A stretch of DNA of 10,688 nucleotides, from the NCBI GenBank assembly GCA_017849335.1, contig JAFIHP010000014.1, forward strand, positions 1-10,688, read 5' to 3'. The notes under the pieces are model-generated. The model searched no databases, had not been told where the DNA came from, and worked only from the letters and a program-made list of their open reading frames with translations. This document shows, in pieces, positions 1 to 6,598 of this stretch (within the stretch, counting starts at the first letter, position 1; the number at the start of each line of letters is the position of its first letter). The position numbers and the translations under genes were made by a program. This stretch comes from Actinomycetales bacterium (lineage in GTDB: Bacteria > Actinomycetota > Actinomycetes > S36-B12).

Positions 1-214
1 CGATGACCGGGCCGACGACGGGGTCCGCCCAGCCGATCTCCTCGGTGAGCTCGCGCCGCGCCGCCTCCTCGGCGGACTCGCCCGCTTCTATCCCGCCGCC
101 AGGAGGGAACCAGAACGTCGATCCGTCCGCCGTGCGCGCATGCAGGAGGACGATCCGGTCGGCACCGTCGGCGAGCAGCACACGCGCCGTCGGCCGGACG
201 ACCGGATCGCTCAC
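1..214 (-). CDS. Nudix hydrolase, N-terminal part (cut by window edge)
   Basis: Reading leftward from a GTG at 214, the frame stays open to the window edge and gives 71 residues. Residues 40-62 form a complete Nudix box, G-x5-E-x7-REU-xEE-xGU, with E46, R54, E55, E58 and E59 as the expected metal and pyrophosphate-handling residues. Nudix enzymes hydrolyse nucleoside diphosphates linked to another group, using Mg2+. The preceding WFPPGGG is the usual lead-in to the box. An in-frame TGA lies two codons before the GTG, so this is the first possible start, and a TANNNT box 7 bases upstream suggests leaderless translation. Substrate specificity cannot be told because the C-terminal half is missing. 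Family assignment is firm; the exact role is unknown. Confidence 0.9.
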   Translation of the reverse strand, partial: MSDPVVRPTARVLLADGADRIVLLHARTADGSTFWFPPGGGIEAGESAEEAARRELTEEIGWADPVVGPVI

Positions 215-221
215 GCGTCAG

Positions 222-250
222 ACCCTACGACCCCCTTTGACCCGTACCCA
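222..250 (-). promoter_or_regulatory. Putative promoter of the Nudix gene (leaderless)
   Basis: On the minus strand a TAGGGT -10 box (222-227) lies 7 bases before the GTG start at 214, so transcription would begin at or next to the start codon. A weak -35, TGGGTA (245-250), sits 17 bases further up. No Shine-Dalgarno sequence is well placed, which fits a leaderless message. Confidence 0.5.
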
Positions 251-262
251 CACACCGCCGAC

Positions 263-321
263 GCGACTCAGATGGTTGGAAAATCGGGTCATTCAGGCCC
301 ATTTCCAATCATCTGGGTCGT
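263..321. repeat. Long imperfect inverted repeat in the divergent spacer
   Basis: Arms 263-282 and 302-321 pair over 20 positions. Three of these are G-T pairs on the plus strand (G-U in a plus-strand RNA) and the rest are Watson-Crick; the loop is 19 bases. The core (269-282 with 302-315) is 14 bp with a single G-T. The repeat lies between the divergent Nudix and propeller genes, about 80 bases before the ATG at 403. It could be an operator, an RNA hairpin in a leader, or a bidirectional transcription block. There is no T-run beside either arm, so a classical terminator is not supported. Confidence 0.7.
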
Positions 322-340
322 CTCGGCGGTTATGGGGCGA

Positions 341-366
341 ACACGCCGAGGGCCCTGACGGCGTGT
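341..366. repeat. 8-bp perfect inverted repeat upstream of first propeller gene
   Basis: ACACGCCG (341-348) and CGGCGTGT (359-366) are exact reverse complements around a 10-base centre that itself contains the palindrome AGGGCCCT (349-356). It ends 36 bases before the ATG at 403. It could be a binding site for a dimeric regulator or a leader hairpin. I see no convincing -10/-35 pair for the downstream gene, so its position relative to a transcription start is unknown. Confidence 0.5.
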
Positions 367-402
367 CGGCTGATGTCGTGAACCTGTGCAACAGTGGAGC
401 GC

Positions 403-2046
403 ATGTCGTTGCGATCCCGGATCTCCCCTGTCATCGGACTGACCCTCATCTCGACGCTTCTCGCGGGCGCCGTTGCGGCGCCATCAGCACTCGCCGCCAC
501 CGGCGACGTCACGTCGTTCGCCCTTCCGGGTGGCTCATCCGGACCGGCCGCGATCACCTCCGTCAGCGGCGGTGACCTGTGGATCGCGTTGCGCAGCAGC
601 GGGTCCCTCGCGAGCATGACCACCGCCGGCGTGGCCACGGCGCGTCCCGTCGCTGGCCTGGCCGCGAACTCCGCGCCGTCGGGCATCACGCAGGACGGCG
701 CCGGCCGCATCTGGTTCACCGAGCAGTACGGGAACGCGGTCTCGTCGGTGAACACGTCGGCGGCGGACCTCAAGCGGCTCCAGCTGCCGAAGACCGGCTC
801 GGGTCCGACCTCGATCACCCTCGGGCCGGACGGCAACCTGTGGTTCACCGAGAACGGCGGCGACCGGATCGGCAAGGTGACCCCGGCGGGCGTCCTCACC
901 GAGTACGACCTCCCCGCCGGTGCGGCGCCGACCGCCATCGCCGCGAACAAGACCGACTGGCTCGCGTTCACGATGCCGGGCAAGAACGCGATCGGCAAGA
1001 TCACGACCTCAGGGACGATCACCACGACGACCCTCCCGTCGGCGGGTTCCTCGCCCAGGGGCATCGCCGTCGACGGCAACGGGTCGGTCTGGTTCACCGA
1101 GTTCGGCGTGAACCGCATCGGTCGGCTGGCGACCTCCGGCGCCCTGGCCGAGTTCGGTATCCCGACCTCGGACACCGGACCGACCGCGATCGCGATCGCT
1201 CCGGACGGCACGGCGTGGTTCGCCGAGTCGAAGACGTCGAAGGTGGCCCGGATCACCAACTCCGGCGCCGTCACCGAGTACGCGCTCGGCGCGGTCCCGC
1301 TGGCGATCACCGCCGGCTCCGACGGGAACATGTGGGTCACCGACCAGTCCAACCGGGTCTCGCGCATCCTGACCGGGTCCGTCCCGACGAACACCGCGGT
1401 CCCGACCATCAGCGGCTCGAGCACGGCACCGGGATCCGTCCTGACGGCGGCGAACGGGAGCTGGACGAACCAGCCGACGACCTACAGCTACCAGTGGCAG
1501 CGCTGCACGACGAACAACGCCGCGAGCTGCACCGACATCGCCGGCGCCACGGCGAACACCTACACGATCGTCGCGGCGGACGCCGGCACCTGGTTGCGCG
1601 TCACCGTCAAGGCCGCCAACGCCAACGGCGGCGCCTCGTCTGCGGCGGCGAGCGCACTCCTGCAGATGGGTGCCAAGCCCATCCCCGCCCCGGTCACGGG
1701 CAGCCCGTCCGCGACCATCGCCCCGGGCGTCACGGCGACGCTCGTGGCCGTGAACAAGACCAAGCGCAAGGTCCTGCGCTCGTTCCGGGTGACCTACACG
1801 TCGGGCGACATCCGGGGCAAGGCGCGCATCACCCTGGTCAACGCCGCGGGCACCGAGGTGCTCGTGATCGCCAAGGGCAAGTGGGCACGCAGCACCGGGC
1901 CGACCTCGATCTCCAAGCGCTGGAAGCGGATCCCCACGTCGGTGCCTCGCGGCACGTACACCCTGAAGGCCGTGTTCACGCCCCACCCGAGCCTGACGAG
2001 CACCTACGCGGTGGCGACGCTCACGCGGCCGATCACGATCCGCTAG
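403..2046 (+). CDS. Secreted seven-bladed Vgb-like propeller protein with Ig-like domain (paralogue 1)
   Basis: The product is 547 residues from the ATG at 403. A GTG at 394 would add three residues; I prefer the ATG because it gives a clean signal peptide (basic start, hydrophobic core, PSALA cleavage near residue 31). Residues about 35-325 contain seven repeats of the form G-x-WFTE...NRIGR-(I/L)...G, typical of the virginiamycin B lyase (Vgb) propeller. Residues about 330-420 form an Ig-like repeat common in actinobacterial exoproteins (SYQWQRC, TYTIVAADAG, LRVTVKAAN) with two close cysteines, probably a disulfide. The last 110 or so residues are a basic, beta-rich region I do not recognise, shared with the next gene. 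There is no LPXTG or C-terminal membrane anchor, so it is probably released. The propeller contains no histidine, whereas Vgb lyase uses one, so streptogramin lyase activity is unlikely. A binding or scaffolding role outside the cell is inferred. Confidence 0.88.
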   Translation: MSLRSRISPVIGLTLISTLLAGAVAAPSALAATGDVTSFALPGGSSGPAAITSVSGGDLWIALRSSGSLASMTTAGVATARPVAGLAANSAPSGITQDGAGRIWFTEQYGNAVSSVNTSAADLKRLQLPKTGSGPTSITLGPDGNLWFTENGGDRIGKVTPAGVLTEYDLPAGAAPTAIAANKTDWLAFTMPGKNAIGKITTSGTITTTTLPSAGSSPRGIAVDGNGSVWFTEFGVNRIGRLATSGALAEFGIPTSDTGPTAIAIAPDGTAWFAESKTSKVARITNSGAVTEYALGAVPLAITAGSDGNMWVTDQSNRVSRILTGSVPTNTAVPTISGSSTAPGSVLTAANGSWTNQPTTYSYQWQRCTTNNAASCTDIAGATANTYTIVAADAGTWLRVTVKAANANGGASSAAASALLQMGAKPIPAPVTGSPSATIAPGVTATLVAVNKTKRKVLRSFRVTYTSGDIRGKARITLVNAAGTEVLVIAKGKWARSTGPTSISKRWKRIPTSVPRGTYTLKAVFTPHPSLTSTYAVATLTRPITIR

Positions 2047-2052
2047 GGAATT

Positions 2053-2069
2053 GACCCCGCGCCGGGGTC
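2053..2069 (+). terminator. Hairpin between the two propeller genes, possible terminator or attenuator
   Basis: GACCCCG (2053-2059) and CGGGGTC (2063-2069) form a perfect 7-bp stem with a 3-base loop, starting 6 bases after the stop codon of the first propeller gene. No T-run follows, so full termination is uncertain; partial readthrough into the second paralogue is possible. Confidence 0.4.
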
Positions 2070-2126
2070 TGGTCCCTGGGAGTCCGCTGTGGGACGCTGA
2101 CGCGACCCACGGCGAGGAGGACGCCC

Positions 2127-3788
2127 ATGCGTGGACGGTTCACGACGGGCGCCCTGCTGGGCGCGTTGGTCGCCGGGACGCTGGTCGCGGCGGCACAGCC
2201 CGCATCCGCTGACATCGGGGACACCACGCCGTTCGAGCTGCCGAACGGTGCGCCGGCGCCGTCAGCGATCGTGTCCGTGGCGAACGGCGACCTGTGGATG
2301 AGCCCCGCCACGGGCACGTCGCTGACGAGCATCACCACGCAGGGGGTGGCGAGCGGGCACCCGCTCCCCGGCACCTTCGGCAAGGGCGCGACGTTCGGGG
2401 GCATCACCCAGACGCCGGACGGCCGCATCTGGGTGAGCGAGCGGTTCTCCAGCACGCTGTCGTCAGTCAACACAGCGGGCGCCGACTTCACGCAGATCGC
2501 CCTCCCGAAGAGCACCGACCCGATCGCGCTGACAGCCGATGCGAGCGGCAACGTCTGGTTCGTCGCGCCGCTGAGCGTCCGGTACGGACGGGTCACGCCG
2601 GCAGGCGCGGTGTCGATCTTCCAACCCGGTCTGTCCACGCCCGCCGACGTCTCGTCCGGGCCGTCCGGCCCGGTCCTCGCCATGATCGGAGGCAATACGC
2701 CCGGCCTGGCGAAGGTATCCGCGGACGGGACGCTGACCCGCGTCGCGCTCCCCGGCGGGGTCGGTGCGGACAGCGTCGCGGTCGGCACCGACGGCACGAT
2801 GTGGGCCGCGACGTTGAACGGCAACGCGGTATTCCGCGTCGGACCGGACGGCGCCGCATCGACCATTCCACTTCCCGCGAAGTCCAACCCGGCCTCAATG
2901 GCCGCGGCCCCAGACGGCTCCGCGTGGGTCGTGGAGGTCGGGAGCAAGAAGGTCGCCCGGATCTCCGCGGGCGGCAGCCTCACCGAGTTCGCGTTCCCCG
3001 GGACGCCGAGAGAGCTGACCGTCGGCGCGGACGGCAACGTGTGGGTGACCTCGTCCACGCCGAACCCGCGCGTCGTGCGCGTGCTGTCCGGAATCACCCC
3101 GTCTTACACCGCTCTCCCTGCGATCGCGTCGCCCGCCGGCTCCACCAACGGGGCGGGCACGGTGCTGACCGCGACGAACGGCTCGTGGTCGTTCCAGCCC
3201 ACGACGTTCACCCAGAAGTGGCAGCGTTGCACCGGCAACGACGGCGGCACGTGCACGGACATCCCCGGCGCCAGCACGCCCACGTACACCGTCACGGACG
3301 CCGACCTGGGCGGGTACCTCCGGGCCACCGTCACGGCGACGAACCTCAACGGCGCCGGCACGCCGGCGAGCAGCAGCCTCCTGCAGGTCGCCGCAAAACC
3401 CGCCGCCCCGGTGACACCCACGGTCCCGACGCCGGTCGCGGGCGGAGCCACCGTCACGATCGCTCCCGGCATAACGGCGAAGCTCGCCGTGCCGTCATCG
3501 GTGCCGAGGAAGGCGAAGCGGACCTACCGGGTGACATTCACCGCGCCGCAGCCCCGCGGCACCGTGCGGTTCTCCCTGATCGACAAGGCCGGCACCGAGG
3601 TGTACGTGCTGAGTCCGGGGTCCGTCGTGACCGGCGGCAAGAAGTCGGCGACAGCAGCGGTGAAGGGTCGGATCCCCCGGTCGGTCGCCAAGGGCTCCTA
3701 CGCCCTGCGCGCCGTCTACACGCCGTCGACACCACAGACACCGACGTACCCCATCGCCACCCTCTCGCGGCCGATCCGGGTGAGGTAG
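2127..3788 (+). CDS. Secreted seven-bladed Vgb-like propeller protein with Ig-like domain (paralogue 2)
   Basis: The product is 553 residues. The ATG at 2127 has a strong GAGGAGG ribosome site (2114-2120) 6 bases upstream. A signal peptide ends near residue 28 (QPASA, then D). Residues about 30-320 form seven degenerate propeller blades matching those of the upstream gene in order and spacing (for example GRIWVSE, GNVWFV, GNVWVTS). An Ig-like domain follows at about 330-417 with the same QWQRC and two-cysteine pattern, then the same unrecognised C-terminal domain (about 435-553), ending in SRPIRVR against TRPITIR in paralogue 1. The blades are more degenerate than in paralogue 1: blade 4 has lost its tryptophan motif, and the only propeller histidine is in a loop of blade 1. 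It is a tandem duplicate 80 bases downstream and probably partly co-transcribed. It is unlikely to be a streptogramin lyase; its ligand is unknown. Confidence 0.88.
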   Translation: MRGRFTTGALLGALVAGTLVAAAQPASADIGDTTPFELPNGAPAPSAIVSVANGDLWMSPATGTSLTSITTQGVASGHPLPGTFGKGATFGGITQTPDGRIWVSERFSSTLSSVNTAGADFTQIALPKSTDPIALTADASGNVWFVAPLSVRYGRVTPAGAVSIFQPGLSTPADVSSGPSGPVLAMIGGNTPGLAKVSADGTLTRVALPGGVGADSVAVGTDGTMWAATLNGNAVFRVGPDGAASTIPLPAKSNPASMAAAPDGSAWVVEVGSKKVARISAGGSLTEFAFPGTPRELTVGADGNVWVTSSTPNPRVVRVLSGITPSYTALPAIASPAGSTNGAGTVLTATNGSWSFQPTTFTQKWQRCTGNDGGTCTDIPGASTPTYTVTDADLGGYLRATVTATNLNGAGTPASSSLLQVAAKPAAPVTPTVPTPVAGGATVTIAPGITAKLAVPSSVPRKAKRTYRVTFTAPQPRGTVRFSLIDKAGTEVYVLSPGSVVTGGKKSATAAVKGRIPRSVAKGSYALRAVYTPSTPQTPTYPIATLSRPIRVR

Positions 3789-3794
3789 CCCGCG

Positions 3795-3800
3795 TACGCT
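3795..3800 (+). promoter_or_regulatory. Putative -10 box for a leaderless gene
   Basis: TACGCT fits the actinobacterial TANNNT -10 pattern and lies 6 bases before the GTG at 3807, which would place the transcription start on the start codon. It occupies the 18-base gap after the second propeller gene. No clear -35 is seen. Confidence 0.5.
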
Positions 3801-3806
3801 GCGGCC

Positions 3807-4115
3807 GTGACGCGGGTGCGCGAGGACGTCGAGCGCGAGCTTCGACGGGTCGTCGACCGGCTCACCACCGTTCCCCTGAACCGCCTGGCCGACTGCGGCC
3901 CGGCGTGCGCCGACGCGGCCGACGTTCTGCTCGCGCACACGCGCGCGCGGGACGCGGCCGTCCCCGAGGACGCGGCCCTACCGGTTCTGGCGCCGCACGG
4001 GCTGGGCGCGATGATCGCCGTCCTGGGTCGCGACTACCTCGCGGTCGTCGACGACGACCCGGGGGCCGACGCGGTGCTGGCTGCCCTCGTCGGCCTGCGT
4101 CGGGCCCTGCCCTGA
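3807..4115 (+). CDS. Small protein of unknown function
   Basis: The product is 102 residues from a GTG start, chosen because a TACGCT -10 box lies 6 bases upstream and no ribosome site is present. I do not recognise the family. It has no signal peptide or membrane segment. The N-terminal 55 residues look helical and charged (residues 1-20 alternate basic, acidic and hydrophobic positions), and there are two cysteines in a CGPAC arrangement near residue 30. A hydrophobic stretch around residues 66-82 (GLGAMIAVLGRDYLAVV) may form the core of a small alpha/beta fold. The coding pattern (G/C at third positions) and the promoter support a real gene. Next to it on the same strand is the DinB/maleylpyruvate-isomerase gene, which has its own promoter, so a functional link is only a possibility. 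Confidence 0.7.
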   Translation: MTRVREDVERELRRVVDRLTTVPLNRLADCGPACADAADVLLAHTRARDAAVPEDAALPVLAPHGLGAMIAVLGRDYLAVVDDDPGADAVLAALVGLRRALP

Positions 4116-4132
4116 CGCCGGCGTCGCCGCGC

Positions 4133-4138
4133 TAGCGT
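4133..4138 (+). promoter_or_regulatory. Putative -10 box of the DinB-family gene
   Basis: TAGCGT fits TANNNT and would give a transcription start near 4145, followed by a short leader carrying the GAGGGAG ribosome site (4151-4157), 5 bases before the ATG at 4163. The -35 region is not recognisable. Confidence 0.4.
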
Positions 4139-4162
4139 GGCGGCAGACCCGAGGGAGACCGC

Positions 4163-4780
4163 ATGACCGACCAGCCCATGTACACGACGTACCGGTCCGC
4201 CGCGCTGACGCTCATCGACCTCGTCGCCGCCATTCCCGACAGCCTCTGGGACGCGCCAGGCCTGGGCACGTGGTCGGTGCGGACGCTGGTCGGGCATGCC
4301 GGGCGCTCGCTGGTCACCGTCGCGGAGTACGGCGCGCAGCCGGCCGGGGACATCAGCGTCCCCGACGCCGCGGCGTACTACGCCTACGTGGCCGAGATCT
4401 TCGCGGCCCCGGACTCCGCGGCCGGGGTGGACGAGCGAGCGGTCCAGGCCGGTCTCGCCCTAGGCGACGACCCCGTGCAGACGCTTCGTGACGCGTGGTC
4501 GGCCGCGGACGCGGTCGCCCAGCGCGCGGCGGACTCCCCCATTGCCACGCTCGCAGGCGTCATGCCGCTGGCGGAGTACCTGCGCACCCGGGTGCTCGAG
4601 CTCGTGGTCCACGGACTGGACCTGTCCGCGGCGACCGGCATCGCGATCGCCTACGACGAGGCGTGCGTCCGCGCCACGCTGGCGCTCGCGACCGACGTGG
4701 CGGTGTCCCGGGGCCTCGGGCCGCGGCTGGCGCTGCAGCTGTGCGGCCGCGAGATCGGCGAGACGGTCAGCGTGTTCTGA
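4163..4780 (+). CDS. DinB / maleylpyruvate isomerase N-terminal domain protein
   Basis: The product is 205 residues. The ATG at 4163 has a strong GAGGGAG site 5 bases upstream. The protein has the helical-bundle pattern of the DinB/MDMPI superfamily: WSVRTLVGHAGR with H45, and LELVVHGLDL with E146 and H150. These match the His, Glu and His metal ligands known for mycothiol-dependent maleylpyruvate isomerase, so a metal-binding centre is probably intact. Members of this superfamily often act on thiol conjugates or are mycothiol-dependent transferases, and many are uncharacterised. The length agrees with single-domain members. No ring-cleavage pathway genes are nearby, so I would not assign the maleylpyruvate reaction itself. 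It converges with the regulator gene downstream. Confidence 0.82.
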   Translation: MTDQPMYTTYRSAALTLIDLVAAIPDSLWDAPGLGTWSVRTLVGHAGRSLVTVAEYGAQPAGDISVPDAAAYYAYVAEIFAAPDSAAGVDERAVQAGLALGDDPVQTLRDAWSAADAVAQRAADSPIATLAGVMPLAEYLRTRVLELVVHGLDLSAATGIAIAYDEACVRATLALATDVAVSRGLGPRLALQLCGREIGETVSVF

Positions 4781-4792
4781 GTCCGCGCGGCG

Positions 4793-4808
4793 CTAGTAGT
4801 TCGACTAG
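4793..4808. terminator. Short hairpin between convergent genes (weak)
   Basis: CTAGT (4793-4797) and ACTAG (4804-4808) form a 5-bp stem with a 6-base loop in the 31-base gap between the convergent DinB-family and Lrp/AsnC genes. It is in the right place for a shared terminator, but the stem is short and there is no T-run. Confidence 0.25.
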
Positions 4809-4811
4809 GGG

Positions 4812-5324
4812 TCAGATCCACGCCGCGGTGCCGGGGATGTGCTCGAACACCAGGCTGGTCTGCGTCGACTCGATCTCCGCGTTCGCCGACAGGGCGTGCA
4901 CCACGAACTCCCGCAGTCCCTCGGTGTCGCGAGCGACGACGTGGATCATGAAGTCGAACGCCCCCGCGACGAAGAAGACGCTCAGGACGCCCTGCTCGCG
5001 CGCGAGCCGCCGGCCGAGCTCGCTCAGCGACGGTCGGGCGTTCGGACGCACGCGTACCGAGATGACGGCCTGCAGGTCCCCCAGGCGCGGGTAGTTGACG
5101 TCCGCGTGGAACCCGCGGATGACGCCACGGTCGACCAGGGCGCGCGTGCGCGCCAGGCAGGTCGATGCGGCGATGCCCAGGCGTTCGGCGAGCACGTTGT
5201 TCGGCAGGCGTCCGTTGTCGACCAGCGCGGCGACGATCTGCCGGTCGATGTCGTCGAGGTGGAGCGGCATCCGATTCGACGATCGCGGTGTTCGACCCGC
5301 TGCGGCCGAACCTGACGCTGCCAT
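4812..5324 (-). CDS. Lrp/AsnC-family transcriptional regulator, AldR-like
   Basis: The product is 170 residues from the ATG at 5324. Residues about 24-70 are the N-terminal winged helix (LDDIDRQIVAAL, then LPNNVLAERLGIAASTC). The C-terminal RAM effector and oligomerisation domain follows, with the GAFDF effector-loop motif at 121-125. An alternative start at 5270 (MPLHLDD, nearer to the usual family length) has no ribosome site. I chose 5324 because a TAATCT -10 box lies exactly 6 bases before it, as in leaderless actinobacterial genes. It is divergent from alanine dehydrogenase across a 95-base spacer, the arrangement of AldR and ald in mycobacteria, where AldR controls ald in response to amino acids. 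That role is inferred here from layout. The 20-residue N-terminal extension is low in complexity. Confidence 0.9.
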   Translation of the reverse strand: MAASGSAAAGRTPRSSNRMPLHLDDIDRQIVAALVDNGRLPNNVLAERLGIAASTCLARTRALVDRGVIRGFHADVNYPRLGDLQAVISVRVRPNARPSLSELGRRLAREQGVLSVFFVAGAFDFMIHVVARDTEGLREFVVHALSANAEIESTQTSLVFEHIPGTAAWI

Positions 5325-5330
5325 AGGCGG

Positions 5331-5336
5331 AGATTA
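5331..5336 (-). promoter_or_regulatory. Putative -10 box of the AldR-like gene (leaderless)
   Basis: On the minus strand TAATCT lies 6 bases before the ATG at 5324, so the transcript would begin at the start codon. This decides the start over the internal ATG at 5270. A -35 is not obvious. Confidence 0.5.
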
Positions 5337-5357
5337 CCGAACTGGGTTCATGCCCGC

Positions 5358-5386
5358 TTCCGACGCGGCCGTTCCTGCTTCATTCT
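5358..5386 (+). promoter_or_regulatory. Possible ald promoter in the regulator/ald spacer
   Basis: TTCCGA (5358-5363), a 17-base gap and CATTCT (5381-5386) form a weak -35/-10 pair. It would give a leader of about 27 bases containing the GAGGAG ribosome site (5407-5412) of ald. I could not pick out a confident Lrp-type operator in this spacer by eye. Confidence 0.3.
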
Positions 5387-5419
5387 TCGCCCACGATTCG
5401 CCGTCCGAGGAGCGTCATC

Positions 5420-6535
5420 ATGCGCGTGGGTGTGCCGCGGGAGATCAAGAACAACGAGTTCCGGGTGGCGATCACGCCGTCCGGGGTGCTGGAGTTCGTC
5501 CGGCGCGGCCACACGGTGGTGATCGAGGCCGGAGCGGGTGTCGGCTCGTCGATCCCCGACGCCGACTACGTCGCCGCCGGCGCCCAGATCGCTGACTCGG
5601 CCGACGCGGTGTGGGCGTCGGCCGACCTCATCCTGAAGGTGAAGGAGCCGATCGCCGCCGAGTACCACCGGATGCGCGACGGGCAGGTGCTGTTCACCTA
5701 CCTGCACCTCGCCGCGGACCGTGCCCTCACCGAGGAGCTGACCGCGCGCGGCGTCACGGCCGTCGCCTACGAGACGGTCGAGCTGCCGGACCGGACGCTG
5801 CCGCTGCTCGCGCCGATGAGCGAGGTCGCGGGCCGGCTGGCGCCGCAGGTCGGCGCCAACGCGCTGATGCGCGCGGAAGGCGGTCGCGGCGTCCTGATCG
5901 GCGGGGTCTCCGGGGTGTATGCGGCGAAGGTGGTCGTGATCGGCGCCGGCGTCGCCGGGCAGAACGCCGCGGCGATCGCGCTCGGCATGCAGGCCGAGGT
6001 GCTGCTGATGGACACCAACGTGACCCGGCTGCGGCAGGTCGATGCGATCTACCAGGGACACATGCAGACCATCGTGTCCAACGCGTACGAGGTCGAGCGG
6101 GCCTGCCTCGACGCTGACCTGGTCATCGGAGCCGTGCTGGTCCCCGGAGCCAAGGCCCCGCGGCTGGTCAGCAACGACCTCGTGTCCCGGATGAAGGCCG
6201 GATCGGTGCTCGTGGACATCGCGATCGACCAGGGCGGCTGCTTCGAAGACTCCCGGCCCACCACCCACGCCGCCCCGACCTACCGGATCCACGACTCGGT
6301 GTTCTACTGCGTCGCGAACATGCCCGGCGCCGTCCCCCACACCTCGACGTACGCCTTGACCAACGTCACCACGCCGTACGCCCTGGCGCTGGCCGACAAG
6401 GGCTGGCAGCAGGCGCTCCGCGAGGACCCGGCGCTGGCGAAGGGCCTCAACGTCCACGCCGGCCGCATCACCTACGCGGCGGTCGCCGAGGCCTTCGGGC
6501 TGCCGGCGACGGCCGTGGCCGACGTCCGCGACTGA
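5420..6535 (+). CDS. ald: Alanine dehydrogenase
   Basis: The product is 371 residues, the same length as the mycobacterial enzyme. It catalyses NAD+-dependent oxidative deamination of L-alanine to pyruvate and ammonia, and the reverse reaction, in the cytosol. The N-terminus MRVGVPREIKNNEFRVA is typical. R15 and K75 (LKVKEP) bind substrate, H96 (YLHLA) is the catalytic histidine and D270 (DIAIDQGG) the catalytic aspartate. The NAD-binding GAGVAG loop is at 175-180. All key residues are present, so the enzyme should be active. The ATG has a GAGGAG site 7 bases upstream. The divergent Lrp/AsnC gene is its likely regulator, and a strong hairpin follows the stop codon. The enzyme is often linked to alanine use, NADH reoxidation under low oxygen, and cell-wall alanine supply. 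Confidence 0.97.
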   Translation: MRVGVPREIKNNEFRVAITPSGVLEFVRRGHTVVIEAGAGVGSSIPDADYVAAGAQIADSADAVWASADLILKVKEPIAAEYHRMRDGQVLFTYLHLAADRALTEELTARGVTAVAYETVELPDRTLPLLAPMSEVAGRLAPQVGANALMRAEGGRGVLIGGVSGVYAAKVVVIGAGVAGQNAAAIALGMQAEVLLMDTNVTRLRQVDAIYQGHMQTIVSNAYEVERACLDADLVIGAVLVPGAKAPRLVSNDLVSRMKAGSVLVDIAIDQGGCFEDSRPTTHAAPTYRIHDSVFYCVANMPGAVPHTSTYALTNVTTPYALALADKGWQQALREDPALAKGLNVHAGRITYAAVAEAFGLPATAVADVRD

Positions 6536-6545
6536 GCGAACGCGA

Positions 6546-6580
6546 CGTGGCCCGCCCCGCATCATGCGGGACGGGCCACG
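6546..6580. terminator. Strong bidirectional terminator hairpin after ald
   Basis: Arms 6546-6562 and 6564-6580 are complementary at 16 of 17 positions (one C-A mismatch), folding to a GC-rich stem with a loop of about 5 bases (ATCAT). It lies 10 bases after the ald stop and 18 bases from the end of the convergent Bax-inhibitor gene. There is no T-run, which is common for actinobacterial hairpin terminators. Confidence 0.8.
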
Positions 6581-6598
6581 GTGTCGATCGTGCCCGGG

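Noticed and set aside
403..3788. Streptogramin (virginiamycin B) lyase resistance genes
   Set aside because: Only the propeller fold agrees. The catalytic histidine region is absent and the proteins are secreted with extra domains.
330..4135. Several long alternative frames over the propeller genes on both strands
   Set aside because: Their translations are low-complexity Arg/His/Asp or Ser/Val/Pro-rich mirror images of the propeller coding sequence, with no start signals or recognisable domains.
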